This document shows positions 35,475 to 43,528 of a DNA stretch of 64,000 nucleotides, piece by piece. The stretch comes from UBA4736 sp002404015 (GTDB taxonomy: Bacteria > Chloroflexota > Dormibacteria > Dormibacterales > Dormibacteraceae): the NCBI GenBank assembly GCA_036747295.1, contig DAIOCN010000001.1, forward strand, positions 1 to 64,000. The letters are read 5' to 3'. Under the pieces are notes generated by a model. It saw nothing but the letters and a program-made list of their open reading frames with translations, had not been told where the DNA came from and did not search any database. Made by a program: the position numbers and the translations under genes. Positions within the stretch are counted from its first letter, which is position 1; each line of letters begins with the position of its first letter.

Positions 35475-35522
35475 GTCCCCAAAATGACGGACCCGAACGC
35501 GCCGGTCGTACCTTTTGGGGAC
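35475..35522. promoter_or_regulatory. 10-bp perfect inverted repeat, candidate operator
   Basis: GTCCCCAAAA at 35475-35484 and TTTTGGGGAC at 35513-35522, separated by 28 nt. It lies between the sulfur-operon promoter (10 bp away) and the divergent LuxR-type gene at 35569. Spacing of arm centres is 38 bp, close to four helical turns, which suits a protein dimer pair or looping. Confidence 0.5.
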
Positions 35523-35568
35523 GCCGCGGGCCGCAGAATTCGCCGCGGCTCTTTCCGGTTTCACCCCG

Positions 35569-36009
35569 ATGGCCCATTGGACGATCAGCGTGAACGGCGT
35601 CAGGGCGGCTCAGCAGCTGGAGCGGCTGTTCGGTGCCTTCGCCCGCCTCGGCGTGCCCGTGCGGTCCGGCCGGCTGGGCCACGGCCATGTGCACCTGGTC
35701 CTCGAACCGGGGGCGCCGACACGGCTCCTCCCGCAGGAGCTGGTCCGGCTCGGCTTCGACGCGGTCACGGAGCCCGGCGAGCACCTTCTCGAGGCCCTCT
35801 CCGAGAGGGAGCGCGAGCTCATGGAGCACCTGGCCGCCGGGCTCCAGATGAAGGAGGCGGCCCGCCGCATGGGCATCGAGACCAACACTGCGCGCGAGTA
35901 CTGGGCACGGGTCAAGCGCAAGTGGGGGGTCAGGACCTTCGGCCAGGCGGTCAGCACCTGGATGACCGAGCTAGCGTCCGGGTCCGACGGCCACGGCGCA
36001 GCGGGTTAG
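35569..36009 (+). CDS. LuxR-type HTH transcriptional regulator (146 aa)
   Basis: The C-terminal ~65 residues form a LuxR/GerE HTH (LSERERELMEHLAAGLQMKE followed by AARRMGIETNTAREYWARVK). The N-terminal ~70 residues are a small alpha/beta unit of unknown type (LERLFGAFARLGVPVRSGRL). It has no receiver domain. ATG 35569 was preferred over an upstream TTG that falls in the inverted repeat. It is divergent from the sulfur operon and is a plausible regulator of it. Confidence 0.75.
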   Translation: MAHWTISVNGVRAAQQLERLFGAFARLGVPVRSGRLGHGHVHLVLEPGAPTRLLPQELVRLGFDAVTEPGEHLLEALSERERELMEHLAAGLQMKEAARRMGIETNTAREYWARVKRKWGVRTFGQAVSTWMTELASGSDGHGAAG

Positions 36010-36103
36010 CCAGGAAGTCAGCTGGCGCATCGATCGCGCTGAGCCCAGGCTGTTTCGGCTTGTGCTGGACCGGATCCCGGCGAATGTGTCTAGTGTGGGA
36101 CGG

Positions 36104-37189
36104 GTGCCATCACCCACCAGGTCCCCCGCCCTCGTGTTCCCCAACGACTACGCCGAGCTCAAACGAAGGGTGACGGCCGCCGGTCTGCTGGATAAGCGGC
36201 CTGGCTACTACGTCGCGACGATGTCGGCCAACCTTGTCCTCGTCGGGCTGTTGGTCGCGGCCCTGGTGATCTTCCGCTCCAACCTGCCGATCCTGCTGGC
36301 CGTCGCGGCCGGGATGGGATTCATGGGCGCTCAGCTGGGCTTCGTGGGTCACGACGCCGGCCACCGCCAGATGTTCGCGGCGCCCTGGAAAAACGTGGCG
36401 GCGGGACTCTTCTGGGGCAACCTGGTCATGGGTATGAGCCCGTCCTGGTGGAACGACAAGCACAACGCCCATCACGGCAACCCCAACCACACCGATATGG
36501 ATCCCGACATCGACACGCCGATCGTCGCCTATTCCGCCGAGCAGGCCCGCGGCAAGGCGCGATGGGCCCGGTGGATCGTTCGCCGCCAGGCCTACCTGCT
36601 GTTCCCCCTGCTCTCGCTGCTGGCCTGGAACATGCACTTGAGCTCGGTCGAGTTCCTGCTGAGGCGGCGCTCAAAGCGCACCCGCCCGGAGGTCGTGGCG
36701 AATCGCACGAAGTACCGCCGGATCGAGATCGCGCTGCTTCTCGTCCACCTCCCGTTCTACTTGGGCGGCCTGGTGCTCCTCCTCGGCTGGTACGCGATCC
36801 CGGTGATCCTGATCCACCATGCCGTCTGGGGCATCTACATCGGGTGCTCGTTCGCGCCCAACCACAAGGGGATGCCGATGCTCGACGATTCGAGCCAGCT
36901 CGACTTCTTCCGGAAGCAGGTGCTGACCGCGCGCAACGTCCGGCCCAGCGTCGTCCGCGACTACCTCTACGGCGGGCTGAACTACCAGATCGAGCACCAC
37001 CTCTTCCCGGCCTGCCCGCATCCTCACCTGCCGGCGCTGCGCCGGCTCGTCAGACAGTTCTGCTCCGATGTCGGCGTGCCCTACCACGAGGTCGGCGTCG
37101 TCGATTCCTACCGCGAGCTGCTGGGCTTCCTGAACGCGGTCGGGCGCAGCCTCGACGAGCCACCGGCGGGCGTCTTCGCGGCCGCCTGA
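36104..37189 (+). CDS. membrane fatty-acid desaturase (361 aa)
   Basis: A di-iron desaturase of the acyl-lipid/acyl-CoA type with the three His boxes: HDAGH (about 87), HNAHH (about 123) and QIEHHLFP near the C-terminus (Q in place of the first His, as in front-end desaturases). Four or more membrane helices surround them. GTG 36104 aligns its N-terminus with the paralogue at 43529. Electron donor genes are not adjacent. It may adjust membrane fluidity. Confidence 0.92.
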   Translation: MPSPTRSPALVFPNDYAELKRRVTAAGLLDKRPGYYVATMSANLVLVGLLVAALVIFRSNLPILLAVAAGMGFMGAQLGFVGHDAGHRQMFAAPWKNVAAGLFWGNLVMGMSPSWWNDKHNAHHGNPNHTDMDPDIDTPIVAYSAEQARGKARWARWIVRRQAYLLFPLLSLLAWNMHLSSVEFLLRRRSKRTRPEVVANRTKYRRIEIALLLVHLPFYLGGLVLLLGWYAIPVILIHHAVWGIYIGCSFAPNHKGMPMLDDSSQLDFFRKQVLTARNVRPSVVRDYLYGGLNYQIEHHLFPACPHPHLPALRRLVRQFCSDVGVPYHEVGVVDSYRELLGFLNAVGRSLDEPPAGVFAAA

Positions 37190-37348
37190 GCCGGGTTTCA
37201 CCGAGGCGTCCGAGTTGTCCGCGCGGGAGTCGCGCCGCGTCCTGTCCGGTGCGTGAACCCAGGCGCGGCTGGCACACTGCATCGGTGACCTCCAGGGCCT
37301 GATCGGCCGGCTGGACTACTTGCACTGAGGGAATAGGAGGAGGTTGGG

Positions 37349-38095
37349 ATGAGCTCGCCAGAGAAGGTCGCCCTGGTGACCGGGGCCGGGAGCGGAATCG
37401 GCCGGGCGGTCGCGCTGGCCCTGGCCGGTGATGGCTACTCGGTCGTCCTTGCGGGCCGCCGGCGGGAACCACTCGAGGCCACCGCCGCCGCCGGCGGCCG
37501 GATGCTCGCGGTTCCAACCGACGTCGCGGACCCGGCCTCGGTCAGCACCCTGTTCAGCCAGGTCCGGGCCGCGTTCGGCCGCCTGGACCTGCTCTTCAAC
37601 AACGCGGGCCAGGGCGCGCCCCCGGTGCCCCTCGAGGACCTGGCCTACGAGCAGTGGAGAGCGGTGGTGGACGTGAACCTGACCGGCGCCTTTCTCTGCA
37701 CCCAGGAGGCGATCCGGATCATGAAGAGCCAGCAGCCCAGAGGGGGCCGGATCATCAACAACGGTTCCATCTCGGCCCACGCGCCCCGGCCCAACTCGGC
37801 CCCTTACACAGCGACCAAGCACGCCATCACGGGCCTGACCAAGTCGACCTCGCTGGACGGTCGCAAGTACGACATAGCCTGCGGCCAGATCGACATCGGC
37901 AATGCCGCAACCGAGATGACCGAGGGGATGACGCACGGCGTCCTCCAGGCCAACGGAGCGACCGAGGTCGAGCCCCGGATGGACGTCGAGCACGTCGCCC
38001 GCGCCGTCCTCTACATGGCCGGCCTGCCGCTCGACGCCAATGTGCAGTTCCTGACGGTGATGGCGACCAAGATGCCGTTCATAGGGCGAGGCTAG
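37349..38095 (+). CDS. SDR-family oxidoreductase (248 aa)
   Basis: A classical short-chain dehydrogenase: cofactor motif TGAGSGIG (about 11-18), NNAG, catalytic Ser in NNGSISAHAP, and YTATK (Tyr/Lys). A basic residue pair (GRRREP) after beta-2 suggests NADP(H) preference. A GGAGG site lies 5-10 nt before the ATG. The 3' end overlaps the convergent M41-like gene by 17 bp. Substrate unknown. Confidence 0.92.
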   Translation: MSSPEKVALVTGAGSGIGRAVALALAGDGYSVVLAGRRREPLEATAAAGGRMLAVPTDVADPASVSTLFSQVRAAFGRLDLLFNNAGQGAPPVPLEDLAYEQWRAVVDVNLTGAFLCTQEAIRIMKSQQPRGGRIINNGSISAHAPRPNSAPYTATKHAITGLTKSTSLDGRKYDIACGQIDIGNAATEMTEGMTHGVLQANGATEVEPRMDVEHVARAVLYMAGLPLDANVQFLTVMATKMPFIGRG

Positions 38096-38591
38096 CCAGC
38101 GCCTCGGCGGCGCCGAGGCGGCGCCGCTCCAGAAGGGCCGGCGCGAGGCGATCGATCGCCGCCCAGTTGGCGTCAACGAGCTCCTGGGCCCGGCGGCCGA
38201 GCTCCGCCAGTCGCTCTTCCGCGCCCTCCCGATCGCCCAGCCGCTTCAGCCACTCACTCACGATCGCGTCGAGGTCGAAGCCGTCGCCGTCCCGGTTGCG
38301 GAAGCCCGCGACCCGGGCCTCGGCCAGCGACCCGGCCAGGAAGGTGATTACGACCGACTCGACGAACGCCCGCTGGCGGGCGTCCAGGGACTCGCCGCGG
38401 GGCGGCTGACGGCCGGCATCGAACCAGGGTGGGGGCCGGAAGTTCGTGTGGCCGTTCCCGCCCTCCTGGTCGGGCAGGACGTCGACGTCGATCAGGTCCA
38501 GCCCCAGCAGGTGGCCCACGACGACGTGGCCGGCCTCGTGGTAGGCGACCTCCTCCGGCGTCGAGGCCCGGCCCCGGGGCGACTCGATCAT
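38079..38591 (-). CDS. standalone M41-like zinc peptidase-domain protein (170 aa)
   Basis: The N-terminal helix carries HEAGH (EEVAYHEAGHVVVGHLLGLD), the zinc site of FtsH-type M41 peptidases. No AAA+ domain or membrane segment is present. Downstream acidic residues (NRDGDGFDLDAIVSEWLKRL) may supply the third ligand. It could be a free-standing protease or a degenerate regulator. It is convergent with the SDR gene. Confidence 0.75.
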   Translation of the reverse strand: MIESPRGRASTPEEVAYHEAGHVVVGHLLGLDLIDVDVLPDQEGGNGHTNFRPPPWFDAGRQPPRGESLDARQRAFVESVVITFLAGSLAEARVAGFRNRDGDGFDLDAIVSEWLKRLGDREGAEERLAELGRRAQELVDANWAAIDRLAPALLERRRLGAAEALASLAL

Positions 38592-38621
38592 CGGATAAAC
38601 GTTAGCTACGGCCGATGCGGT

Positions 38622-38741
38622 CCGTTAGGCCTGGCTCCGCCAGGCCGTCTGAGTCCTGAATACAAGACGCGCACCAACCCTGTAAGCCCTCCAAAGGGAG
38701 GAAGGGTACTGGGGAGGAACCGCAGGTGCCTCCCCAGCATT
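38622..38741 (-). repeat. solo copy of the intergenic hairpin repeat
   Basis: On the minus-strand orientation of the 139-bp unit: hairpin GGCCTGGC TCC GCCAGGCC, GTCTGAGTCC, a GCGCACCAAC segment shared with the array, the CCTCC/GGAGG element, and a hairpin (CTGGGGAGGAACC ... CCTCCCCAG). It fills the spacer between the divergent M41-like and livG genes. Confidence 0.75.
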
Positions 38742-38766
38742 TAGACTCCGCTCCATCGGCGACGCG

Positions 38767-39537
38767 CTGCTGTCAGTCCAGAGCCTGAGCCTCCGGTTCG
38801 GCGGAGTCGTCGCACTCGACTCCGTCTCCTTCGACGTCGCGCCGGGCCAGATCGTCGGCGTCATCGGCCCCAACGGGGCGGGCAAGACCAGTCTTTTCAA
38901 CTGCGTCACCAGGCTGTACCGGCCCTCATCCGGGAGCATCCTGCTCGCAGGCAAGGAGCTGCTCGACTGCCGCCCGCACGAGGTCGTCAGGCAGGGCGTC
39001 GCGCGGACGTTCCAGAGCCTGGCCCTCTTCCAGCGCATGAGCGTGCTGGACAACGTGCTGGTCGGCGCCCACACGCAGATCAAGGGCGCGGGCACACTGT
39101 CTTCGGCCCTCATGCTGCCCCGGCAGCGGACGGCCGAGCGGGAGGCTCGTGAGCTGGCCCTGCAGGCACTGCAGGAGGTAGGCCTGCGCGGCCTCGCGGA
39201 CAGCTACGCGGCCGGCTTGCCCTTCGGCCAGTTGAAGCGCCTCGAGCTGGCCCGCGCCCTGGTCGCCCGGCCCCGCCTCCTGCTGCTGGACGAGCCGGCC
39301 GGCGGTCTCAGCCACGACGAGCTTCGCGAGCTGAGCGACCTGATCCTACGGATCCACAAAGACTTCGAGGTGACCATCGTCCTGGTCGAGCACCACATGA
39401 ACCTGGTCATGGGCATCTCGGACCAGGTGGTGGTGCTCAACTTCGGGCGCAAGATCGCGGGTGGCACTCCCGACGAGGTCCGCAACGACCCCGGGGTCAT
39501 CGAGGCATACCTGGGGGCCGCGAGTGGCGCTGCTTGA
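38767..39537 (+). CDS. livG: branched-chain amino-acid ABC transporter ATP-binding protein LivG
   Basis: A LivG-type ATPase with Walker A GPNGAGKTS, ARTFQSLALFQRMSVLDNVL, an altered signature (FGQLKRLELARALVARPR) and Walker B LLLLDEPAGGL. The conserved first ~90 residues, including Walker A, lie upstream of the first ATG/GTG/TTG in frame (39037). The only start giving the usual ~256-aa length is one of two CTG codons at 38767/38770 (then LSVQSLSLRFGG). It heads the liv operon and overlaps livF by 14 nt. Confidence 0.9.
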   Translation: MLSVQSLSLRFGGVVALDSVSFDVAPGQIVGVIGPNGAGKTSLFNCVTRLYRPSSGSILLAGKELLDCRPHEVVRQGVARTFQSLALFQRMSVLDNVLVGAHTQIKGAGTLSSALMLPRQRTAEREARELALQALQEVGLRGLADSYAAGLPFGQLKRLELARALVARPRLLLLDEPAGGLSHDELRELSDLILRIHKDFEVTIVLVEHHMNLVMGISDQVVVLNFGRKIAGGTPDEVRNDPGVIEAYLGAASGAA

Positions 39538-40231
39538 GCTGCGCGGCGTGGCCGCCCGGTACGGCCACCGCCGCGTGTTGCACGAGGTCGACATGCAGGT
39601 GGAGGAGGGGGAGATCGTCGCCATCCTGGGCGCCAACGGGGCCGGCAAGACGACCACCCTGCGTGCCATCTCCGGCACTGTCACGCGAGAGGGCGAGATC
39701 AACTTCCTGGGCCGCTCGCTGCTGGCTCAGCGGGCCTCCGACACTGCTCGTCTGGGGATCGCCCACGTCCCCGAGGGGCGGGGCACGATGGGCCAGCTCA
39801 GTGTCCTGGAGAACCTCCGACTGGGCGCCTACATGCGCCGCGACCGCGAGGTGGGCCGCGACTTCGAGCGCGTCTACGACTACTTTCCGGTGCTGCGCGA
39901 GCGGCGCGGCCAGGCGGCCGGCACGCTGAGCGGCGGAGAGCAGCAGATGCTGGCCATCGGCCGCGCCTTGATGGCCCGGCCCAAGCTGCTCCTGCTGGAC
40001 GAGCCATCCCTGGGGCTGGCCCCGCTCATCGCGAAGACCATCTTCGGGATCATCAGCAGCATCAACAAGGACGCCGGCACGGCGGTCCTCCTCGTCGAGC
40101 AGAACGCGGTCGCAGCGCTCGAGATCTCGCGCCGGGCCTACGTGCTCGAGGTGGGCCGCGTAGCGGTCAGCAACACCAGCGAGAAGCTCGGCCAGGACGA
40201 CTCCATCCGGCGTTCCTACCTGGGGTATTGA
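39524..40231 (+). CDS. livF: branched-chain amino-acid ABC transporter ATP-binding protein LivF
   Basis: A 235-aa ATPase with Walker A GANGAGKTTT, signature LSGGEQQMLAIGRALMARPK, Walker B LLLLDEPSLGLAP and the switch region VLLVEQNAVAAL. The GTG at 39524 starts directly at the conserved strand (ALLELRGVAARYG) and lies within the 3' end of livG. LivF and LivG form the heteromeric motor for the LivHM channel encoded next. Confidence 0.94.
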   Translation: MALLELRGVAARYGHRRVLHEVDMQVEEGEIVAILGANGAGKTTTLRAISGTVTREGEINFLGRSLLAQRASDTARLGIAHVPEGRGTMGQLSVLENLRLGAYMRRDREVGRDFERVYDYFPVLRERRGQAAGTLSGGEQQMLAIGRALMARPKLLLLDEPSLGLAPLIAKTIFGIISSINKDAGTAVLLVEQNAVAALEISRRAYVLEVGRVAVSNTSEKLGQDDSIRRSYLGY

Positions 40232-40236
40232 GCGGG

Positions 40237-41118
40237 ATGAGGGATTTCGTCGAGCAGGTGGTGTCCGGGCTTGCCGCGGGAGGCATCTACGCCAGCCTGG
40301 CCCTGGCCCTGGTGCTGATCTACAGCGCCATGGGCCTCGTCAACTTCGCGCAGGGCGAGTTCGCGATGTTCGCAACCTTCATCTGCTGGACGCTCCTTGT
40401 CTCCCTGCACCTGCCGTACGTGCTGGCCTTCGTCCTTTCGGTGGCCGCCGCCTTCGGGGGCGCGATGGCGATCGAGCGGGTGATCATCCGGCCGTTCGAG
40501 AAGGGATCGCAGCTGAGCGTGGTGATCGTGACCCTGGCGCTGCTGGCGGTCGTGAACTCGATGGCAGGCGCGATCTGGACCTACGTCCCCAAGCCGTTTC
40601 CATCGCCGTTTCCGACCAAGCCGATCGAGTTGGGCGGCCTCCTGTTCTCAATCCTCGACATGAGCGTCATCGGCGTCAGCGTCGTCGTGCTGATCCTCAT
40701 GTATCTGCTCTTCAACTACACGAAGTTGGGGCTCGCGATGCGGGCCGCCGCGCTCTACCCGGAGGTCGCCGAGCTGCTCGGCGTGCGGACCGGGCTCATG
40801 CTCGGCCTTGGCTGGGGGCTGGCCTCAGCCGTGGGCGCGGTGTCCGGGATCCTGGTCGCGCCCAACCTCTTCCTGGAGCCGAACATGATGCAGGGCGTCA
40901 TCATCTACGCCTTCGCCGCGGCGGTGCTGGGCGGTATCGACAGCCCGATCGGAGCGGTTGTCGGGGGCCTTCTGCTGGGAGTCGCGCTGGCCTTGATCGG
41001 GGCCTACATCCCGGTTCTGGCCGACCTCCGGCTGGCGATCACGCTGGGCCTGATCGTGCTCGTGCTCGTGGTCCGGCCCTCGGGCCTCTTCGGCCGCCAC
41101 CAAGTGAGCCGAGTCTGA
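40237..41118 (+). CDS. livH: branched-chain amino-acid ABC transporter permease LivH
   Basis: A 293-aa permease with about eight helices and the typical LivH beginning (VSGLAAGGIYASLALALVLI, then NFAQGEFAMFATF). The loop RAAALYPEVAELLGVRTGLM contacts the ATPases. ATG 40237 is used; a TTG nine nt earlier overlaps the livF stop. Its own stop overlaps livM. Confidence 0.94.
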   Translation: MRDFVEQVVSGLAAGGIYASLALALVLIYSAMGLVNFAQGEFAMFATFICWTLLVSLHLPYVLAFVLSVAAAFGGAMAIERVIIRPFEKGSQLSVVIVTLALLAVVNSMAGAIWTYVPKPFPSPFPTKPIELGGLLFSILDMSVIGVSVVVLILMYLLFNYTKLGLAMRAAALYPEVAELLGVRTGLMLGLGWGLASAVGAVSGILVAPNLFLEPNMMQGVIIYAFAAAVLGGIDSPIGAVVGGLLLGVALALIGAYIPVLADLRLAITLGLIVLVLVVRPSGLFGRHQVSRV

Positions 41119-42137
41119 TGCCCTCCTGGCAGCGGCTCGCCGCGGCGGGTCTGGTCTTGCTCGTCGCGCTGGGGTTGCCGTTCGTGGCCACGGGATTCCA
41201 GACGCTGGAGCTCTCCTACGCCCTGATCTTCGCGATCGCCATCCTGGGGTTGAACATCCTGACCGGTTTCAGCGGCCAGATCTCACTCGGCCACGGCGCC
41301 TTTATCGCCATTGGTGCGTTCGTGATGGCGATCGGCGTCCACCTCTACAACATCAATTACCTGGCCACGATCCCGGTCGCGGGCGTGGTCTGCGGAGTCC
41401 TGGGTTTCGCCATCGGGGTGCCCGCACTCCGCCTGGAGGGCATCTACCTGGCGCTGGCAACGTTCGCGCTGGGGGTGGCGACTCCGAACATACTCAAGAA
41501 GCCGACCAACATCACCGGCGGCGTGAAGGGCATCATCCTGCCCCCGGCCACGTCACCAGTGCCCGACCAGGTTTCCGACGAGCAGTATTTCTACTTCGTC
41601 TGCCTGCTGGTGGCGGCGATCCTGTTCTTCCTGGCCTGGAGCATCCTGCGCGGCCGCACGGGCCGGGCCTGGCGGGCGATCAGGGACGGTGAGCTGGCCG
41701 CCACCTCGTTCGGCATCAACATCGCGTCATACAAGACGCTGGCCTTCGCCGTAAGTGCGGCGTACGCGGGCGTGGCCGGCGCGCTCTACGGCATCGCGAC
41801 CGGGTTCGTGAGTGCCGACGCCTACCCGTTCCAGCTCTCCATCGCACTCCTGGTGGGCGCCATCATCGGCGGCATCGCCTCGCTGGAGGGGGCCCTCATC
41901 GGCGGCCTCCTCAGCGAGTTCCTGCCCATCTACTCGCAGCAGCTGCTTTTCCCGATCAGCAAGCAGCTTGCGAACGCGGCCCCGGGCGCCACCCAGGGCC
42001 TTCTCCTGCTGGCCATAATGTTTCTCGCCCGAGATGGGATCGCTGGCGTGCTCAGGAGCGGATATCTGCGGCTTCGCCTGCGGCTGACCCGAGAACCTTC
42101 GCCAGTTGACACAAAGCAGCCTCCGCCCGCAGTCTGA
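41118..42137 (+). CDS. livM: branched-chain amino-acid ABC transporter permease LivM
   Basis: A 339-aa permease. Signature segments include LNILTGFSGQISLGHGAFIA, LALATFALGVATPNI and GRTGRAWRAIRDGELAATSF. About nine hydrophobic helices are visible. The start is TGATG-coupled to livH. With livGFH and the binding lipoprotein it makes a complete importer for hydrophobic amino acids or similar amides. Confidence 0.94.
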   Translation: MPSWQRLAAAGLVLLVALGLPFVATGFQTLELSYALIFAIAILGLNILTGFSGQISLGHGAFIAIGAFVMAIGVHLYNINYLATIPVAGVVCGVLGFAIGVPALRLEGIYLALATFALGVATPNILKKPTNITGGVKGIILPPATSPVPDQVSDEQYFYFVCLLVAAILFFLAWSILRGRTGRAWRAIRDGELAATSFGINIASYKTLAFAVSAAYAGVAGALYGIATGFVSADAYPFQLSIALLVGAIIGGIASLEGALIGGLLSEFLPIYSQQLLFPISKQLANAAPGATQGLLLLAIMFLARDGIAGVLRSGYLRLRLRLTREPSPVDTKQPPPAV

Positions 42138-42185
42138 TACACCCGGTTCGGGCATTAACCGACACAGAGGGAGGAGACGAGCAAG

Positions 42186-43454
42186 TTGAGAAGCAAACGT
42201 ATCGGCGTTGCCCTTGTCACGGCCGTGAGCTTCGTGCTGGCCGCCTGCGGCAACAGCAGCGGCGGCGGGACGGCCGCCAACACGGCCAGCGACGTCGGGG
42301 TGACCAAGGACTCCATCCTGCTGGGCAGCACGATGCCCCTCAGCGGCCCGGCAGCCGCCTACGGCACCATCGCCAAGGCGATGGACGCCTATTTCAAGTC
42401 CGTCAACGACGCGGGCGGGGTCAACGGACGCAAGATCACGTTCAAGTACCTTGACGATGCCTACAACCCGGCTCAGACCGTGCCGCTCACCAAGCAGCTG
42501 GTCGAGCAGGACCAGGTCTTCGCCATGGTGGGTGGCCTGGGAACCCAGGACCAGACCTCCGTTCGCGACTACCTGAACTCCAAGAAGGTGCCCCAGGTCT
42601 TCGTCTTCACGGGAGCGACCACGTTCTCGGCGGAGTTCAAGAAGTACCCCTACACGTTCGGCTGGCAGCCCGTCTACCAGGGCGAGTCGCTGATCTACGC
42701 GCAGTACCTGCTCAAGAACACGCCCAACGCCAAGATCGGCATCATCTACCAGAACGACGACTACGGGCAGGACTACCTCGCGGGCCTCGTCAAGGGCCTC
42801 GGTGACAAGGCCAGCATGATCGTCGACAAGGAGAGCAATGACGTTGGGGCCCCCGACCTCAGCTCGCAGATCCTCAAGCTGAAGGCGTCCGGGGCGGACA
42901 CCTTCTTCGTCTTCGAGACCCCTTCGCCCGCGATCAAGTCGATCGTGACGGCGTTCAAGGTGGGCTGGAAGCCGACCATCTACCTGAACTCGGTGGCGGC
43001 ACCATTGCCCTACGTCGGTGCGGCCGCCAAGGCGGCGGGCGACCCCAAGGCCGTGGACGGCATCCTGACCGTGTCCTACCTGAAGGACCCCATCGACCCC
43101 GCCCAGGCCAGTGACGCGGCCGTCCAGCAGTACAAGCAGTTGATGGCGAAGTACTACCCAGACGGCAAGATCGAGGACAGCTTCAACTTCGTAGGCTTCG
43201 CGGCCGCCTGGAGCACGGTGGACGTGCTGAAGAAGGCGGGCAACAACCTAACGCGGAAGTCATTGCTCGATGCGCTCGGCACCTTCAACGAGCCGGACAA
43301 CCCCTTCCTCTACAAGGGGATCACGGCCAAGAACAGCTCCAGCGATCACTACACGATCACCCAGGAGTACCAGGCGAAGTACGACGCGGCGCTGGGCGAC
43401 TACAGGCCGATCAGCCCGCTGATCGACGTGCGGGGCAAGATCAAGTTCCCGTAA
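42186..43454 (+). CDS. branched-chain amino-acid-binding lipoprotein (LivK-like)
   Basis: A 422-aa periplasmic-binding-protein type-1 lipoprotein. The signal peptide ends in a lipobox (LAAC) and is followed by a Gly/Ser/Ala linker. The mature domain shows the Leu/Ile/Val-binding pattern (LLGSTMPLSGPAAAYGTIAK; DDAYNPAQTVPLTKQLVEQD; YAQYLLKN). A TTG start at 42186 is preceded by GGGAGGAG at 15-18 nt. Last gene of the liv operon, directly before a strong terminator. Ligand may be an amino acid, amide or aromatic compound. Confidence 0.92.
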   Translation: MRSKRIGVALVTAVSFVLAACGNSSGGGTAANTASDVGVTKDSILLGSTMPLSGPAAAYGTIAKAMDAYFKSVNDAGGVNGRKITFKYLDDAYNPAQTVPLTKQLVEQDQVFAMVGGLGTQDQTSVRDYLNSKKVPQVFVFTGATTFSAEFKKYPYTFGWQPVYQGESLIYAQYLLKNTPNAKIGIIYQNDDYGQDYLAGLVKGLGDKASMIVDKESNDVGAPDLSSQILKLKASGADTFFVFETPSPAIKSIVTAFKVGWKPTIYLNSVAAPLPYVGAAAKAAGDPKAVDGILTVSYLKDPIDPAQASDAAVQQYKQLMAKYYPDGKIEDSFNFVGFAAAWSTVDVLKKAGNNLTRKSLLDALGTFNEPDNPFLYKGITAKNSSSDHYTITQEYQAKYDAALGDYRPISPLIDVRGKIKFP

Positions 43455-43470
43455 CCCGAAGCTGAACGAA

Positions 43471-43504
43471 GGGGCCGGGCGGCGCGCCCGGCCCCTTTTC
43501 TTTG
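43471..43504 (+). terminator. rho-independent terminator of the liv operon
   Basis: A GGGGCCGGGC / GCCCGGCCCC stem with a short loop, followed by TTTTCTTT, 16 bp behind the binding-protein stop. It also separates the operon from the convergent desaturase gene. Confidence 0.85.
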
Positions 43505-43528
43505 GGGGTTGGGTCCGGCCGGCTGGCC

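Noticed and set aside
34299..36173. 624-codon plus-strand frame across the sulfur operon
   Set aside because: It is antisense to the chimera and then out of frame with the LuxR-type gene; no domain-like sequence.
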